Source: an uncultured Subdoligranulum sp. (GTDB taxonomy: Bacteria; Bacillota_A; Clostridia; Oscillospirales; Ruminococcaceae). Taken from it: a DNA stretch of 19,018 bases. This document shows positions 8,187 to 16,105 of the stretch, one piece after another (the stretch's first letter is position 1; every line of letters begins with the position of its first letter). Both the position numbers and the translations under genes were made by a program. The notes below the pieces were generated by a model. The model was not told the DNA's origin. It ran no database searches and saw nothing but the letters and a program-made list of their open reading frames with translations. The stretch is taken from NCBI RefSeq assembly GCF_937890665.1, contig NZ_CALADU010000175.1, forward strand, positions 1 through 19,018, in the 5' to 3' direction.

Positions 8187-9479
8187 TCAGGTGCTTCTGC
8201 GGCGGTATACAGGGCGGCTGGGGGTACGCCCCAGTTTGCGGTCAATCTCCGCCTGATGCTGCTTTTTCCGCGCTTCCATTCGTGCGTTACCGGCACGAGA
8301 AATACTGAGCAGCACACCCATCTCGCCCAACAGCAACAACAAACTCGTACCGCCCGATGAGAAGAACGGCAGGCTGATACCGGTGTTGGGCAGCAATGCC
8401 GTAGCCACACCAATATGGCAAAAAACCTGCCAAGCCACCTGTGCAGTAATTCCGATGCCCAACAAGGTGCCAAAGAAATCCGGTGCGTTCAATGCGATAA
8501 AAATGCCCTGCACGATCAGTGCCGCAAACAGCAAGATCAGTGCCAATGCGCCGACAAACCCCAGCTCCTCGCATACAACTGAGAAGATAAAGTCGTTTTC
8601 TGCATAGGGCAGCCACTGGTGCTTCTGGACGCTGTTTCCAATTCCCACACCAAACAATCCGCCTGTACAGATAGCATACACACTTTGCCGGGTCTGCCAC
8701 AGCATATTGGCCGTATCGGTGGGGGTCAGGCCCCACACGCCGCCCAGACGTTCCGCGGCGTAACCACCGCTGGAAGACAGATAGTTATAAAACGCCAAAC
8801 CGCCGCCTGCCGCTACAACGCCTGCCACGAACAGCCACCAGCCGCCGCCACCGGCACACAACACCATGGTGGCAAAGATAGCACACATCAAAAGCATGGC
8901 AGAGTTATGCGGTTCCAGACGAAGCAAAATCAGCACCGGAATCAGCGGCAAGGCCGGCAGGATAATGCCATACAGAGGATTGCGAATCTGCTCCTTGCGT
9001 TTATCCAGTGCATCCGCTGTACCCAAAATAATGGCAAATTTGGCCATTTCGGAGGGCTGCAAAGACAAGCCGCCCGGGAAATAGACCCACCGATAACAAC
9101 CGTTGCTGTCGCTGGGCATGAAAAGCGCCACCACCAACAATACCAAGGTGATCACATAGAAGGTTTCGTTTAAGTAGCGCAGTGCCCGGTAATTGATCCG
9201 CGACATAAACAACATGGCGATAAAGCCTGCCACCGCCACAATAAACTGCGGCTTAATAAAATGATAGATATCACCGTATTTGGTATACCCACTGGAGTAG
9301 CTGGCAGAAAACAACATAATCAATCCGTAGGCCAAAGTAACCGCCAGCGTGCCCACAAAGCCCCACGAAACGGCGCCGCGTTCCGCTTTGGGCAGACGAA
9401 TAACACGCAACATGCGAAAAATGTTGCCTACCGAGTGATCCAAAATTAGGGCCAACAGGCTAAGAGATGTACTTTGCAA
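8187..9479 (-). CDS. ftsW: SEDS-family septal peptidoglycan glycosyltransferase FtsW
   Basis: FtsW polymerises lipid II glycan strands at the septum together with its class B PBP partner, here encoded upstream in the same cluster. The 430-aa protein is a polytopic membrane protein with about ten hydrophobic segments. SEDS motifs seen: LSLQPSEMAKFAIIL (about 138-152), QSVYAICTGGLFGVGIG (about 265-281), LPYAENDFIFSVVCEELGF (about 290-308), whose Asp296 matches the essential loop aspartate of the family, and PNTGISLPFFSSGGTSLL (about 364-381). The start chosen is TTG at 9479, because AAAGGAGG (9489-9496) lies 9 nt upstream. An earlier TTG at 9506 has this site inside it, and the later ATG at 9413 has no ribosome binding site. 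In spore formers the close paralogue SpoVE is hard to tell apart; the position within dcw favours FtsW. A murD gene, usual between mraY and ftsW, is missing. Confidence 0.93.
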   Translation of the reverse strand: MQSTSLSLLALILDHSVGNIFRMLRVIRLPKAERGAVSWGFVGTLAVTLAYGLIMLFSASYSSGYTKYGDIYHFIKPQFIVAVAGFIAMLFMSRINYRALRYLNETFYVITLVLLVVALFMPSDSNGCYRWVYFPGGLSLQPSEMAKFAIILGTADALDKRKEQIRNPLYGIILPALPLIPVLILLRLEPHNSAMLLMCAIFATMVLCAGGGGWWLFVAGVVAAGGGLAFYNYLSSSGGYAAERLGGVWGLTPTDTANMLWQTRQSVYAICTGGLFGVGIGNSVQKHQWLPYAENDFIFSVVCEELGFVGALALILLFAALIVQGIFIALNAPDFFGTLLGIGITAQVAWQVFCHIGVATALLPNTGISLPFFSSGGTSLLLLLGEMGVLLSISRAGNARMEARKKQHQAEIDRKLGRTPSRPVYRRRST

Positions 9480-9488
9480 GGCGATGGC

Positions 9489-9496
9489 CCTCCTTT
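9489..9496 (-). promoter_or_regulatory. Ribosome binding site of ftsW (supports a TTG start)
   Basis: The minus strand reads AAAGGAGG, 9 nt before TTG at 9479. No ATG or GTG lies at a fitting distance, so a TTG start is the simplest reading. Confidence 0.75.
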
Positions 9497-9543
9497 CGGG
9501 GCGCAAGGAACCGTGCTGCGTCCCACAGCGCCGCAGTTAACGA

Positions 9544-10557
9544 TTAGACAAGGCAGATATACAAGATGCCCAATGCCACGCCCACTGCAGCAATCAAGGC
9601 AAAGAAACCGTCGATCTTTACCTCACGCCAGCCACGCATCTCAAAGGCATGGTGGATGGGCGTCATTTTGAAGATCCGCTTACCGTGGGTGAGCTTGAAA
9701 TAGACGCGCTGAATCACCACGGTGATGGCGTCCCAGATGTAGACGATGCCAAAAAACAGCACCAGTTCCGGACGGTCCATCACAAAAGCCAGCGCTGTGA
9801 CCAAGCCGCCGAAAAACATACTGCCGGTGTCCCCCATGAACACCTTGGCGGGGTAAAAGTTCCAAACCAGAAAACCGGCACAGGCCCCCGCCGTCGCCGC
9901 AGCAATCAGCGAAACGTGCACAAAGCCCAGCAAACTGCCGGCCAGTAAGTAACCTAGCATCGAAACAAAGGTTACCCCCGTGCAAAGACCGTCCAGACCG
10001 TCGGTCAGGTTTACGGCATTCACCAGAAAAATGATGCCAAAGAAAGCGATCGGATAGAACAGGATGCCGAAATCCACCGCACCTGCCACCGGCAGCATCA
10101 CCTGTGTGGAGAGCAGCCCCAAAGAATGGAGACCAACCATGAATCCCACGGTGACAGCTACCTGAAGCACAATCTTTTGCCCTGCTGTCAGACCCAAATT
10201 CCGGTGTTTGATAACCTTAATGAAGTCATCCAAAAAGCCAATTAAGCCGGAGCCGAAAGCCAAAAACAGCACCATCATACCAGCAGCCAACTGCTGGGGT
10301 CCCAGTACCTCAGGCGCCTGTGCATGAAAGATGCCCCACACCAGTCCCAGTGTGAGCAAAATTCCAAAAATAAAGCCCAGACCGCCCATGGTGGGGGTAC
10401 CGTTTTTCTTGTTATGCCAAGTGGGCCCTTCCTCGCGGATGGTCTGCCCAAAATGCAGACGATGCAAGGCGGGAATCAGCAGCCAACAGGTCACAGCTGT
10501 GATGGCAAAACCACCTACCGCCGCGGCGGCCAGCATATAGGAGACAGTTTGCTCCAT
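9544..10557 (-). CDS. mraY: Phospho-N-acetylmuramoyl-pentapeptide transferase
   Basis: MraY moves phospho-MurNAc-pentapeptide from UDP to undecaprenyl phosphate, making lipid I in the membrane. The 337-aa product is a normal-length polytopic protein. Motifs seen: EGPTWHNKKNGTPTMGGL (43-60), the Mg-binding pair DD at 110-111 (GFLDDFIKV), NLTDGLDGL (183-191) with Asp186 and Asp189, FMGDTGSMFFGG (240-251), and the cytoplasmic His motif near 302. In most MraY proteins that motif is HHH followed by FE; here it reads HHAFE (302-306), so the third histidine is alanine (codon GCC on the minus strand). The ATG at 10557 has GGAGG 9 nt upstream. It follows murF by 55 bp. The catalytic aspartates are intact, so activity is expected. 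Confidence 0.96.
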   Translation of the reverse strand: MEQTVSYMLAAAAVGGFAITAVTCWLLIPALHRLHFGQTIREEGPTWHNKKNGTPTMGGLGFIFGILLTLGLVWGIFHAQAPEVLGPQQLAAGMMVLFLAFGSGLIGFLDDFIKVIKHRNLGLTAGQKIVLQVAVTVGFMVGLHSLGLLSTQVMLPVAGAVDFGILFYPIAFFGIIFLVNAVNLTDGLDGLCTGVTFVSMLGYLLAGSLLGFVHVSLIAAATAGACAGFLVWNFYPAKVFMGDTGSMFFGGLVTALAFVMDRPELVLFFGIVYIWDAITVVIQRVYFKLTHGKRIFKMTPIHHAFEMRGWREVKIDGFFALIAAVGVALGILYICLV

Positions 10558-10612
10558 GCAGTCATTCCTCCAAAAAACTCATCTTTTCTTGACGTGGCTG
10601 CATGGGAAGCCG

Positions 10613-11974
10613 TCACGCCTGTGGCAATCCAGCGTAGTAGTCCTGCAACAGGTCTTCCAGTTTCATCGCGTGGCTGGCTTTTGCCAACAGCGCGTCACCG
10701 GGCTGTACAAATTGCTGTAAACATTGTAGCACCTCTTGGGCATTTTGGCAATGCACAGTTGTCACACCCTGTTCCTGTGCGGCCTGCGCCATGGCAGCAC
10801 TACGCGGACCATAGGCAATGAGCACATCAATCCCCGCCTGCGCAACCCACACGCCGGTCTGACGATGTCCTTCCTCACTGGCCTCCCCCAGTTCCAGCAT
10901 ATCCCCCAGCAGGGCAATTTTCCGGGGGTTGGGCAATTCCTTTAAAACAGAGATGGCAGCTTTCATACTATCCGGGCTGGCGTTGTAGCAGTCCTCAATG
11001 ACGGTCACGCCGCCTTTTTCCACGATGTTTTGCCGCATGCCGGTAGTTTGATAACGGGAAAGCGCCTGTGCGCAGGCTGCCGGATCCAGCCCCAGCCGCG
11101 TTGCTGCCGTATACGCCGCCAAGGCATCGTAAACGGTATGCAGCCCCACAGTCGGGATCTGTGCCTGAAAAGACCCATGTGTGCGATCCACGATGGTGAA
11201 GGTGGTCCCCTGTGCCTCAGTCTGCACGTTTTGGGCGCGGACGTCGGCCTCCTTCTCTATTCCGAACCAGACAGGACGCAGCCGTGTCGGGATCTGCGCC
11301 GTGGGCAGCAGATCGTTGTCGGCATTGAGCACCAGCGGGGCCCCGTCGGGCAGGCCTGCACAGATTTCCATCTTTGCTTTCAGTATATTCTCTCGGGTGC
11401 CAAGATTTTCCAGATGAGAAACACCAATCATCGTGATGATGCCGGCAGACGGCCGTGCGCAGCGGGTCAGCCGCTCAATTTCTCCGGCATGATCCATTCC
11501 CATCTCCACCACAGCGTACTCCGTGGTGTTCTCCAGCCGGAACAGCGTGTTGGGCACACCAATGTCATTGTTCTGGTTGCCTTCCGTCTTCATGGTATTG
11601 CCAAACGCCGACAGCACCGCGTAGCAAAATTCCTTGGTTGTCGTCTTTCCTACACTGCCGGTCACCCCCACGATCTGCGGGCTGAACAGCATCCGATAGT
11701 TGGACGCCATACGGATCATTGCCCGGGCACTATCCGGCACCACAACCGTGCGGTCAGCAGGGACACCTTCCACCGGATGGTTGGCAATGATATAGGCCGC
11801 ACCATTCCGGTATGCGCCAGCGGCGAAATCGTGTCCGTCCACCCGTTCGCCGGGGAAACAGACAAAAACACAGTTTGGTACTACTTTACGACTATCCGTC
11901 ACAACAGCCTGAATAGAAACCGGTTCGGCCAGCGCCAGACCGGCGAGCAATTCATTGGCGGGAATTGGTTGCAT
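10613..11974 (-). CDS. murF: UDP-MurNAc-tripeptide:D-Ala-D-Ala ligase
   Basis: MurF adds D-Ala-D-Ala to the UDP-MurNAc-tripeptide, the last cytoplasmic precursor step before MraY. The product is 453 aa, normal for the family. Seen: an N-terminal Mur ligase domain with TDSRKVVPNCVFVCFPGERVDG; the ATP-binding P-loop GVTGSVGKTTTK (103-114); NQNNDIGVPNTLFRL (133-147), typical of MurF rather than of MurC, MurD or MurE; EMGMDHAGEI (157-166); HLENLGTRENILKAK (187-201); and the C-terminal DCYNASPDSMKAA (328-340) and GDMLELG (357-363). The ATG at 11974 is preceded by AAAGGAGG at 8 nt; an upstream extension into the PBP gene is not supported. murE, normally between the PBP gene and murF, is absent: only 46 bp separate them. 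Confidence 0.96.
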   Translation of the reverse strand: MQPIPANELLAGLALAEPVSIQAVVTDSRKVVPNCVFVCFPGERVDGHDFAAGAYRNGAAYIIANHPVEGVPADRTVVVPDSARAMIRMASNYRMLFSPQIVGVTGSVGKTTTKEFCYAVLSAFGNTMKTEGNQNNDIGVPNTLFRLENTTEYAVVEMGMDHAGEIERLTRCARPSAGIITMIGVSHLENLGTRENILKAKMEICAGLPDGAPLVLNADNDLLPTAQIPTRLRPVWFGIEKEADVRAQNVQTEAQGTTFTIVDRTHGSFQAQIPTVGLHTVYDALAAYTAATRLGLDPAACAQALSRYQTTGMRQNIVEKGGVTVIEDCYNASPDSMKAAISVLKELPNPRKIALLGDMLELGEASEEGHRQTGVWVAQAGIDVLIAYGPRSAAMAQAAQEQGVTTVHCQNAQEVLQCLQQFVQPGDALLAKASHAMKLEDLLQDYYAGLPQA

Positions 11975-11982
11975 AGAAAAAG

Positions 11983-11988
11983 CCTCCT
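11983..11988 (-). promoter_or_regulatory. Ribosome binding site of murF (decides the start)
   Basis: The minus strand reads AGGAGG (AAAAGGAGG in full), 8 nt before the ATG at 11974. It excludes the open-frame extension that would overlap the preceding PBP gene. Confidence 0.85.
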
Positions 11989-12020
11989 TTTGGGCTATTG
12001 AATCTCGTAAACGTTGCGGC

Positions 12021-14564
12021 TTATTCCCCTTCCGACGCCGCATCCTGCGATTCGGACGACTCGGACGCAGGCTCCTCGGTGGTGGACGCGGCGGAAGAAT
12101 CGGTGCTTTCCGCGCTGTCGGAGCTATCCATCGTCAGTGTGATGATGGTTCCGTACCCCGTACTGGCGTTTGCCTCCACACTTTGCGCCACTACTTTGCC
12201 GCCGCTGTCCCCGTCAAACTGTACGTTGAGGTTGGCAGCCCGCAGCATCTGCTCGGCAAAGCTGCCGCTCTTGCCTACCACATCGGGCACCGTAGTCATG
12301 GCGTCCCGGTCACTTTGGGTATACAGATAGACCGTAGAACCGGCCGGCACCTTGCTGCCGCCCACCGGGTACTGGTAGATAATGGTTCCGCTTTCCCCAA
12401 TGAGTTTGTGCTTCAGACCCAACTGGTTGAGGGCCACCTGTGCGCTGGTCCAAGTATAGTCCAGACAGGTCTGCACCGTGACGGTGCCTGTGGGGTTGTA
12501 GCTGGGATCCTGCTCGATGCCGAGGTAGGGTGCCACTTCGCTGATGATGTTGCCCACCACAGGAGCCACCACGTCGCTGGCGTAGTCCCGGACCCAACGA
12601 GGGTCGTCCAACACAACGAACACTTCGATTTCCGGGGCATCCACTGGCAAAACAGCGGCAAAACTCATCGTCTTATAATAGTCACCGTCAAAGCGATAAT
12701 CACGGTCGGTCCGTTCGGCCGTACCGGACTTGCCGCCGATCCGATACCCCGCCACGTAGGCGTTCTTGTTGGAGTGATAGTCCCCGGGGCTTTCGCTGTT
12801 GGGGTCCACACTGGTTTCCATCATCGATAGAATCTGTTCGCTGACTTCCTCCGAGATCACCTGACGACGAATGTTGGTTTCGGTCTTTTGGATCACGTTA
12901 CCATCACTGTCGGTGATAGAGTCTACCACATAGGGGGTCACCAGATATCCGCCGTTGGCAATCGCCGCCACCGCCGTAGCCATCTGCATGGGAGTAATCG
13001 CTTCGTTCTGGCCGAAGGCCGCCGTATACAGGTTGGTATCTACCTGTGCCATCTCCTCGGCATCGTACACGCTGGTCCAACGGGTCTCGTTGGGCAGGTC
13101 AATGCCGGTGGTCTGGGTGAACCCAAAAGCCTGAATATAGTCATAAAAGACCGTGGGCTGTAAGGTCTGGGCAGCTTGAATAAACCAAATATTGCAGCTG
13201 TGATTCAATGCGCCGGCCATGTCCAGCAAACCGTGGGCGGTATCGTTGGCACAGTGGTAGGTGTGCAGCCACTGTTCGGAGTCTTCATTGACGGTAAACT
13301 CACCGCTGCAGTAGAAGGTCTGTTCGGCGGTCATAATGCCGGAATCCAAACCGGCCGACGCCGTGATCAGCTTGAATACCGAGCCGGGCATGTACAGCTC
13401 GGTAATGTTCTTATTCTTCCACTGTGCTTCCCGCATCATACCCTGCAGCTGGGTATATTCGCTGCTGACGGTATTGCCATCTTCGTCGGTGGTCGTTTCT
13501 CGGCTGATCTTGCCATCCGCGATAATGTCGGCCACCTCATCCTCGCCCAAACGGCTTTGGAGCCAGTCGACATCGTCTTCGTTCAGTTCTTCTTTGTCCA
13601 AGATCGCCTGCATCTTCTCATCATAAATCGTGTAGGGATCGTTGGGATCAAACTGTTCCAGTGTCGCCATGGCCAGTATGGCACCGGTCTTGACATTCAT
13701 CACGATCGCGCTGCCGCGGCCATGCACACTGAAGGTATCCATGGCTTCAGTCAGATATTCTTCCACAATGGCCTGCACGTTTTCATCAATGGTCAAATTG
13801 ATGTTGCTGCCATCGATGGCCGGATAGACATCCGCCTCGGCGTTGGCCAGCACTTCCCCGTTGACGTTGGTCTCGGCAATGCTGCGCCCCGGCGTACCGG
13901 ACAGTACGTCATCATAGGATTTTTCCAACCCGTAAGCACCGGATCCATCTGCATTGCAGAAACCCAGCACCGATGATAGAAATGCCCCATAGGGATAGCT
14001 GCGGGTGGAGGTTTGCTCGGTAGTAAGAACGACAATCCGATACCCCTGCTCCTCACCCGCGGGCGGGTCCGTACGGTAGTTCATCGAGTATTCGATGATG
14101 GCATCCGCCACCGGCTTTTCTACCCCTTTAGCCACCACGCGGTACTCGTAGGGTTCCCCGTTGGCATTGGTAGCCGTCAAGATGCTGAAGATACTGTCCG
14201 CTGTGGTTCCATCGTTCAGCAAGGCAGCAATCTGCTCTGCCGCCTGCTGCAACTGTGCCGTGGTGGCACCGTTGTTCTGGGACTGTTTGGGGTTGGCGAT
14301 GATGTTCCACACCGTATTGCTTTTTGCCAGCAATTTGCCGTTGGCGCTATAAATGGAGCCGCGGGTAGCAGGCAGTTCTGTGTCCTGCATCTGCTGGGTA
14401 ACGGCCTCGGTACGGTACAGTTCCGCATCCCGCAGCTGCAGTGCGTACAACTGGTAAATCAGGATGCCGAAAAAGAAAATCAAAAAGACAGCAATAGCAA
14501 TCAGCGTGCGGCGCAGGACGCGGGCACGAAAATGCGGGTCGGGCTGATGAACTGGATTGGACAT
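12021..14564 (-). CDS. Class B penicillin-binding protein with two PASTA domains (FtsI/PBP2b or SpoVD type)
   Basis: A D,D-transpeptidase that crosslinks septal peptidoglycan outside the membrane, the expected partner of FtsW. It is 847 aa. Seen: a short cytoplasmic N-terminus; one membrane anchor at about 19-42 (LIAIAVFLIFFFGILIYQL); a dimerisation domain starting TRGSIYSANGKLLAKS (67-82); a transpeptidase domain with nucleophile Ser395 in PGSVFK, SCN at 456-458 and KSGTAE at 612-617; two PASTA-like repeats at about 693-750 and 757-812 (TTVPDVVGKSGSFAEQML); and a Ser/Glu/Asp tail at about 813-847. An acidic stretch of about 80 residues between the ATLEQFDPNDPY segment (about 300-311) and Ser395 is longer than in Bacillus SpoVD. 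The ATG at 14564 has AAAGGG 8 nt upstream. Whether it works in vegetative division, sporulation or both cannot be read from the sequence, so no symbol is given. Confidence 0.93.
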   Translation of the reverse strand: MSNPVHQPDPHFRARVLRRTLIAIAVFLIFFFGILIYQLYALQLRDAELYRTEAVTQQMQDTELPATRGSIYSANGKLLAKSNTVWNIIANPKQSQNNGATTAQLQQAAEQIAALLNDGTTADSIFSILTATNANGEPYEYRVVAKGVEKPVADAIIEYSMNYRTDPPAGEEQGYRIVVLTTEQTSTRSYPYGAFLSSVLGFCNADGSGAYGLEKSYDDVLSGTPGRSIAETNVNGEVLANAEADVYPAIDGSNINLTIDENVQAIVEEYLTEAMDTFSVHGRGSAIVMNVKTGAILAMATLEQFDPNDPYTIYDEKMQAILDKEELNEDDVDWLQSRLGEDEVADIIADGKISRETTTDEDGNTVSSEYTQLQGMMREAQWKNKNITELYMPGSVFKLITASAGLDSGIMTAEQTFYCSGEFTVNEDSEQWLHTYHCANDTAHGLLDMAGALNHSCNIWFIQAAQTLQPTVFYDYIQAFGFTQTTGIDLPNETRWTSVYDAEEMAQVDTNLYTAAFGQNEAITPMQMATAVAAIANGGYLVTPYVVDSITDSDGNVIQKTETNIRRQVISEEVSEQILSMMETSVDPNSESPGDYHSNKNAYVAGYRIGGKSGTAERTDRDYRFDGDYYKTMSFAAVLPVDAPEIEVFVVLDDPRWVRDYASDVVAPVVGNIISEVAPYLGIEQDPSYNPTGTVTVQTCLDYTWTSAQVALNQLGLKHKLIGESGTIIYQYPVGGSKVPAGSTVYLYTQSDRDAMTTVPDVVGKSGSFAEQMLRAANLNVQFDGDSGGKVVAQSVEANASTGYGTIITLTMDSSDSAESTDSSAASTTEEPASESSESQDAASEGE

Positions 14565-14607
14565 GGACGGTTCCCTTTAGATAAAAGTTTTCCCTGATTG
14601 CGGCGGC

Positions 14608-14651
14608 GAGCCTTTCTACGCGCGGCAGCAGTGCCGTTGGTAAAAAGGCTC
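14608..14651 (-). other. Intergenic RNA hairpin between ftsL and the PBP gene
   Basis: The 108-bp gap between the ftsL stop and the PBP start holds an inverted repeat, 14608-14619 with 14640-14651 (GAGCCTTTTTAC against GTAGAAAGGCTC on the transcript strand, 12 pairs with one G-U). Inside its 20-nt loop is a second small stem, CGGCA/TGCCG (14623-14627 with 14632-14636). No T run follows on either strand, so it does not look like a terminator. It may be an RNA processing or stability element, or a partial barrier between the upstream and downstream dcw genes. The function is inferred from shape only. Confidence 0.5.
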
Positions 14652-14672
14652 GTACCTACATAGATTCTTTTG

Positions 14673-15149
14673 TTACGGATTCAGGCTGCCCAGCAGATTC
14701 AGCGCTGCGGTGCGCACATCCGACACCAACAGCTGGGCGCTGCTGGTAGTCTTTTCGATGACGCTCTCATCTTCCAGCTGTACGTAGGTAATCTGGCTGG
14801 GATCTACCGGCACAAGGCCTAGTTGCCCTTCCGCCACCTGCTGCAAGCTGGTGCGGCTGGTGATGTTGCTCATCTGGGTAGCCAGATAGTCATATTCGCT
14901 CTGTGCCGCCGTCAGCTGGGTCTTGGCCTCGTTGATTTGGCCATTGAGTTCGGTGATCTTAGCCTGACTGTACACCACGCTGACCACCAAGCCCAACAGC
15001 AACGCCACTGCCAAAACGTTGACCATCGCAGCCGCAAGATGCCGTGCCCGGTTCAAACCGTGACGTCCGCCCCGCACCACCTTGACCTTGGGCTGGGGGC
15101 GCTCCACTTTGGGGGCGGTTTGACCGGTATGCAATAAAACAGTTGTCAT
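14673..15149 (-). CDS. ftsL: FtsL-like cell division protein (septum-forming coiled-coil protein)
   Basis: A bitopic division protein expected to form a complex with FtsQ/DivIB and DivIC and to activate FtsW and the class B PBP. The 158-aa product has a basic cytoplasmic N-terminus (to about 38), one membrane segment at about 39-60 (LAAAMVNVLAVALLLGLVVSVVY), and then a coiled coil at about 62-105 (ITELNGQINEAKTQLTAAQ) ending in TSLQQVAEGQLGLV, like the conserved end of FtsL/DivIC proteins. About 45 further residues follow. FtsL sequences diverge strongly, so the call rests on topology, size and position between rsmH and the PBP gene. The ATG at 15149 lies 13 nt after the rsmH stop, with a GAGG site that starts right at that stop; this suggests translational coupling. 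Confidence 0.85.
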   Translation of the reverse strand: MTTVLLHTGQTAPKVERPQPKVKVVRGGRHGLNRARHLAAAMVNVLAVALLLGLVVSVVYSQAKITELNGQINEAKTQLTAAQSEYDYLATQMSNITSRTSLQQVAEGQLGLVPVDPSQITYVQLEDESVIEKTTSSAQLLVSDVRTAALNLLGSLNP

Positions 15150-15162
15150 GAAAGATGCCTCG

Positions 15163-16086
15163 TTATACTTTCTCCAACACTCTCAGTTTAGCCGAACGGG
15201 ATCTGCGGTTTTGCTGCAATTCCTCGGCGTCTGCCTCGATGGGTTTTCGGGTAATAAGTTTTGCTTTGGGCACGCCGCCGCAGGTGCAGATGGGCTGTTC
15301 TGGCGGGCAGGTACAGCGCTGGGCCCAACGGCGGAATTTGTTTTTCACCAGCCGGTCTTCCAAACTGTGGAAGGTGATGACACACAGCCGGCCACCGGGG
15401 GCCAGACAGTTGAAAATTCCTTCCAGTCCTTCGTTCAGCACATCCAGTTCCGAGTTCACGGCGATGCGAATGGCTTGGAAGGTACGGCGGGCAGGGTTCT
15501 TAGCCTTACGGCGCTCGGCAGGCGGCACCGCCGAAGCCACAAGCTCTGCCAACTGCAAGGTGGTGGTGATGGGCTGTACCGCCCGTGCCGCCACGATCTT
15601 CCCCGCGATCTGCCAAGCATAGGGTTCCTCACCGTAATCCCGCAGGATACGGGTCAATTCTTCACGGTCCAAGGTATTGACAAGGTCCGCGGCGGTGGGG
15701 CCCTGCTGGCTCATGCGCATATCCAGCGGTGCATCGGCATGGTAGGAGAAACCGCGCGCCGCATCGTCCAGCTGATGGCTGGACACGCCAAGATCCAGCA
15801 AGGCCCCATTGACCGCCGGGATGGAAAGCTCCGCGAGCACACGCGCCGCGTCGCGGAAATTCGCCTGTACCACCTGAGCGGGCAGGCCCTTGAGCCTTTC
15901 GGTGGCGGCTGCCACCGCATCCGGGTCCTGATCCAACGCAATCAGACGCCCTGTGGTCAGACGTTTAGCTATTTGCATACTGTGCCCTGCCCCGCCGGCG
16001 GTCCCATCCAGATAAATCCCTGTGGGATCAATGGCCAGCCCATCCAGACAGGGCTGCAGCAGCACGGGTATGTGAGAAAATTCCAT
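15163..16086 (-). CDS. rsmH: 16S rRNA (cytosine1402-N4)-methyltransferase
   Basis: RsmH (MraW) uses SAM to methylate N4 of C1402 in the decoding centre of 16S rRNA. The 307-aa product has normal length. Motifs seen: SHIPVLLQPCLDGL at the N-terminus, the SAM-binding loop YLDGTAGGAGHS (25-36), ALDQDPDA (50-57), LDLGVSSHQLDDAARGFSY (97-115) followed by PLDMRM (120-125), ADLVNT (133-138), and near the C-terminus NPARRTFQAIRIAVNSEL and ITFHSLEDR. The ATG at 16086 starts 19 nt after the mraZ stop; its ribosome binding site (AGG near 11 nt) is weak, so coupling to mraZ translation is plausible. It sits second in the dcw operon, as in most bacteria. Confidence 0.97.
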   Translation of the reverse strand: MEFSHIPVLLQPCLDGLAIDPTGIYLDGTAGGAGHSMQIAKRLTTGRLIALDQDPDAVAAATERLKGLPAQVVQANFRDAARVLAELSIPAVNGALLDLGVSSHQLDDAARGFSYHADAPLDMRMSQQGPTAADLVNTLDREELTRILRDYGEEPYAWQIAGKIVAARAVQPITTTLQLAELVASAVPPAERRKAKNPARRTFQAIRIAVNSELDVLNEGLEGIFNCLAPGGRLCVITFHSLEDRLVKNKFRRWAQRCTCPPEQPICTCGGVPKAKLITRKPIEADAEELQQNRRSRSAKLRVLEKV

Positions 16087-16105
16087 CTTGTCAACTACCT
16101 ATCGT

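Noticed and set aside
9480..9506. An earlier TTG start for ftsW at 9506
   Set aside because: The good AAAGGAGG site lies inside that extension; it fits TTG at 9479 instead.
8171..14663. A 13-bp inverted match, CTATGTAGGTACG at 8171-8183 and its complement at 14651-14663
   Set aside because: In 19 kb a few matches of 13 bp are expected by chance, and the two sites have no common context except lying in gaps of the same operon.
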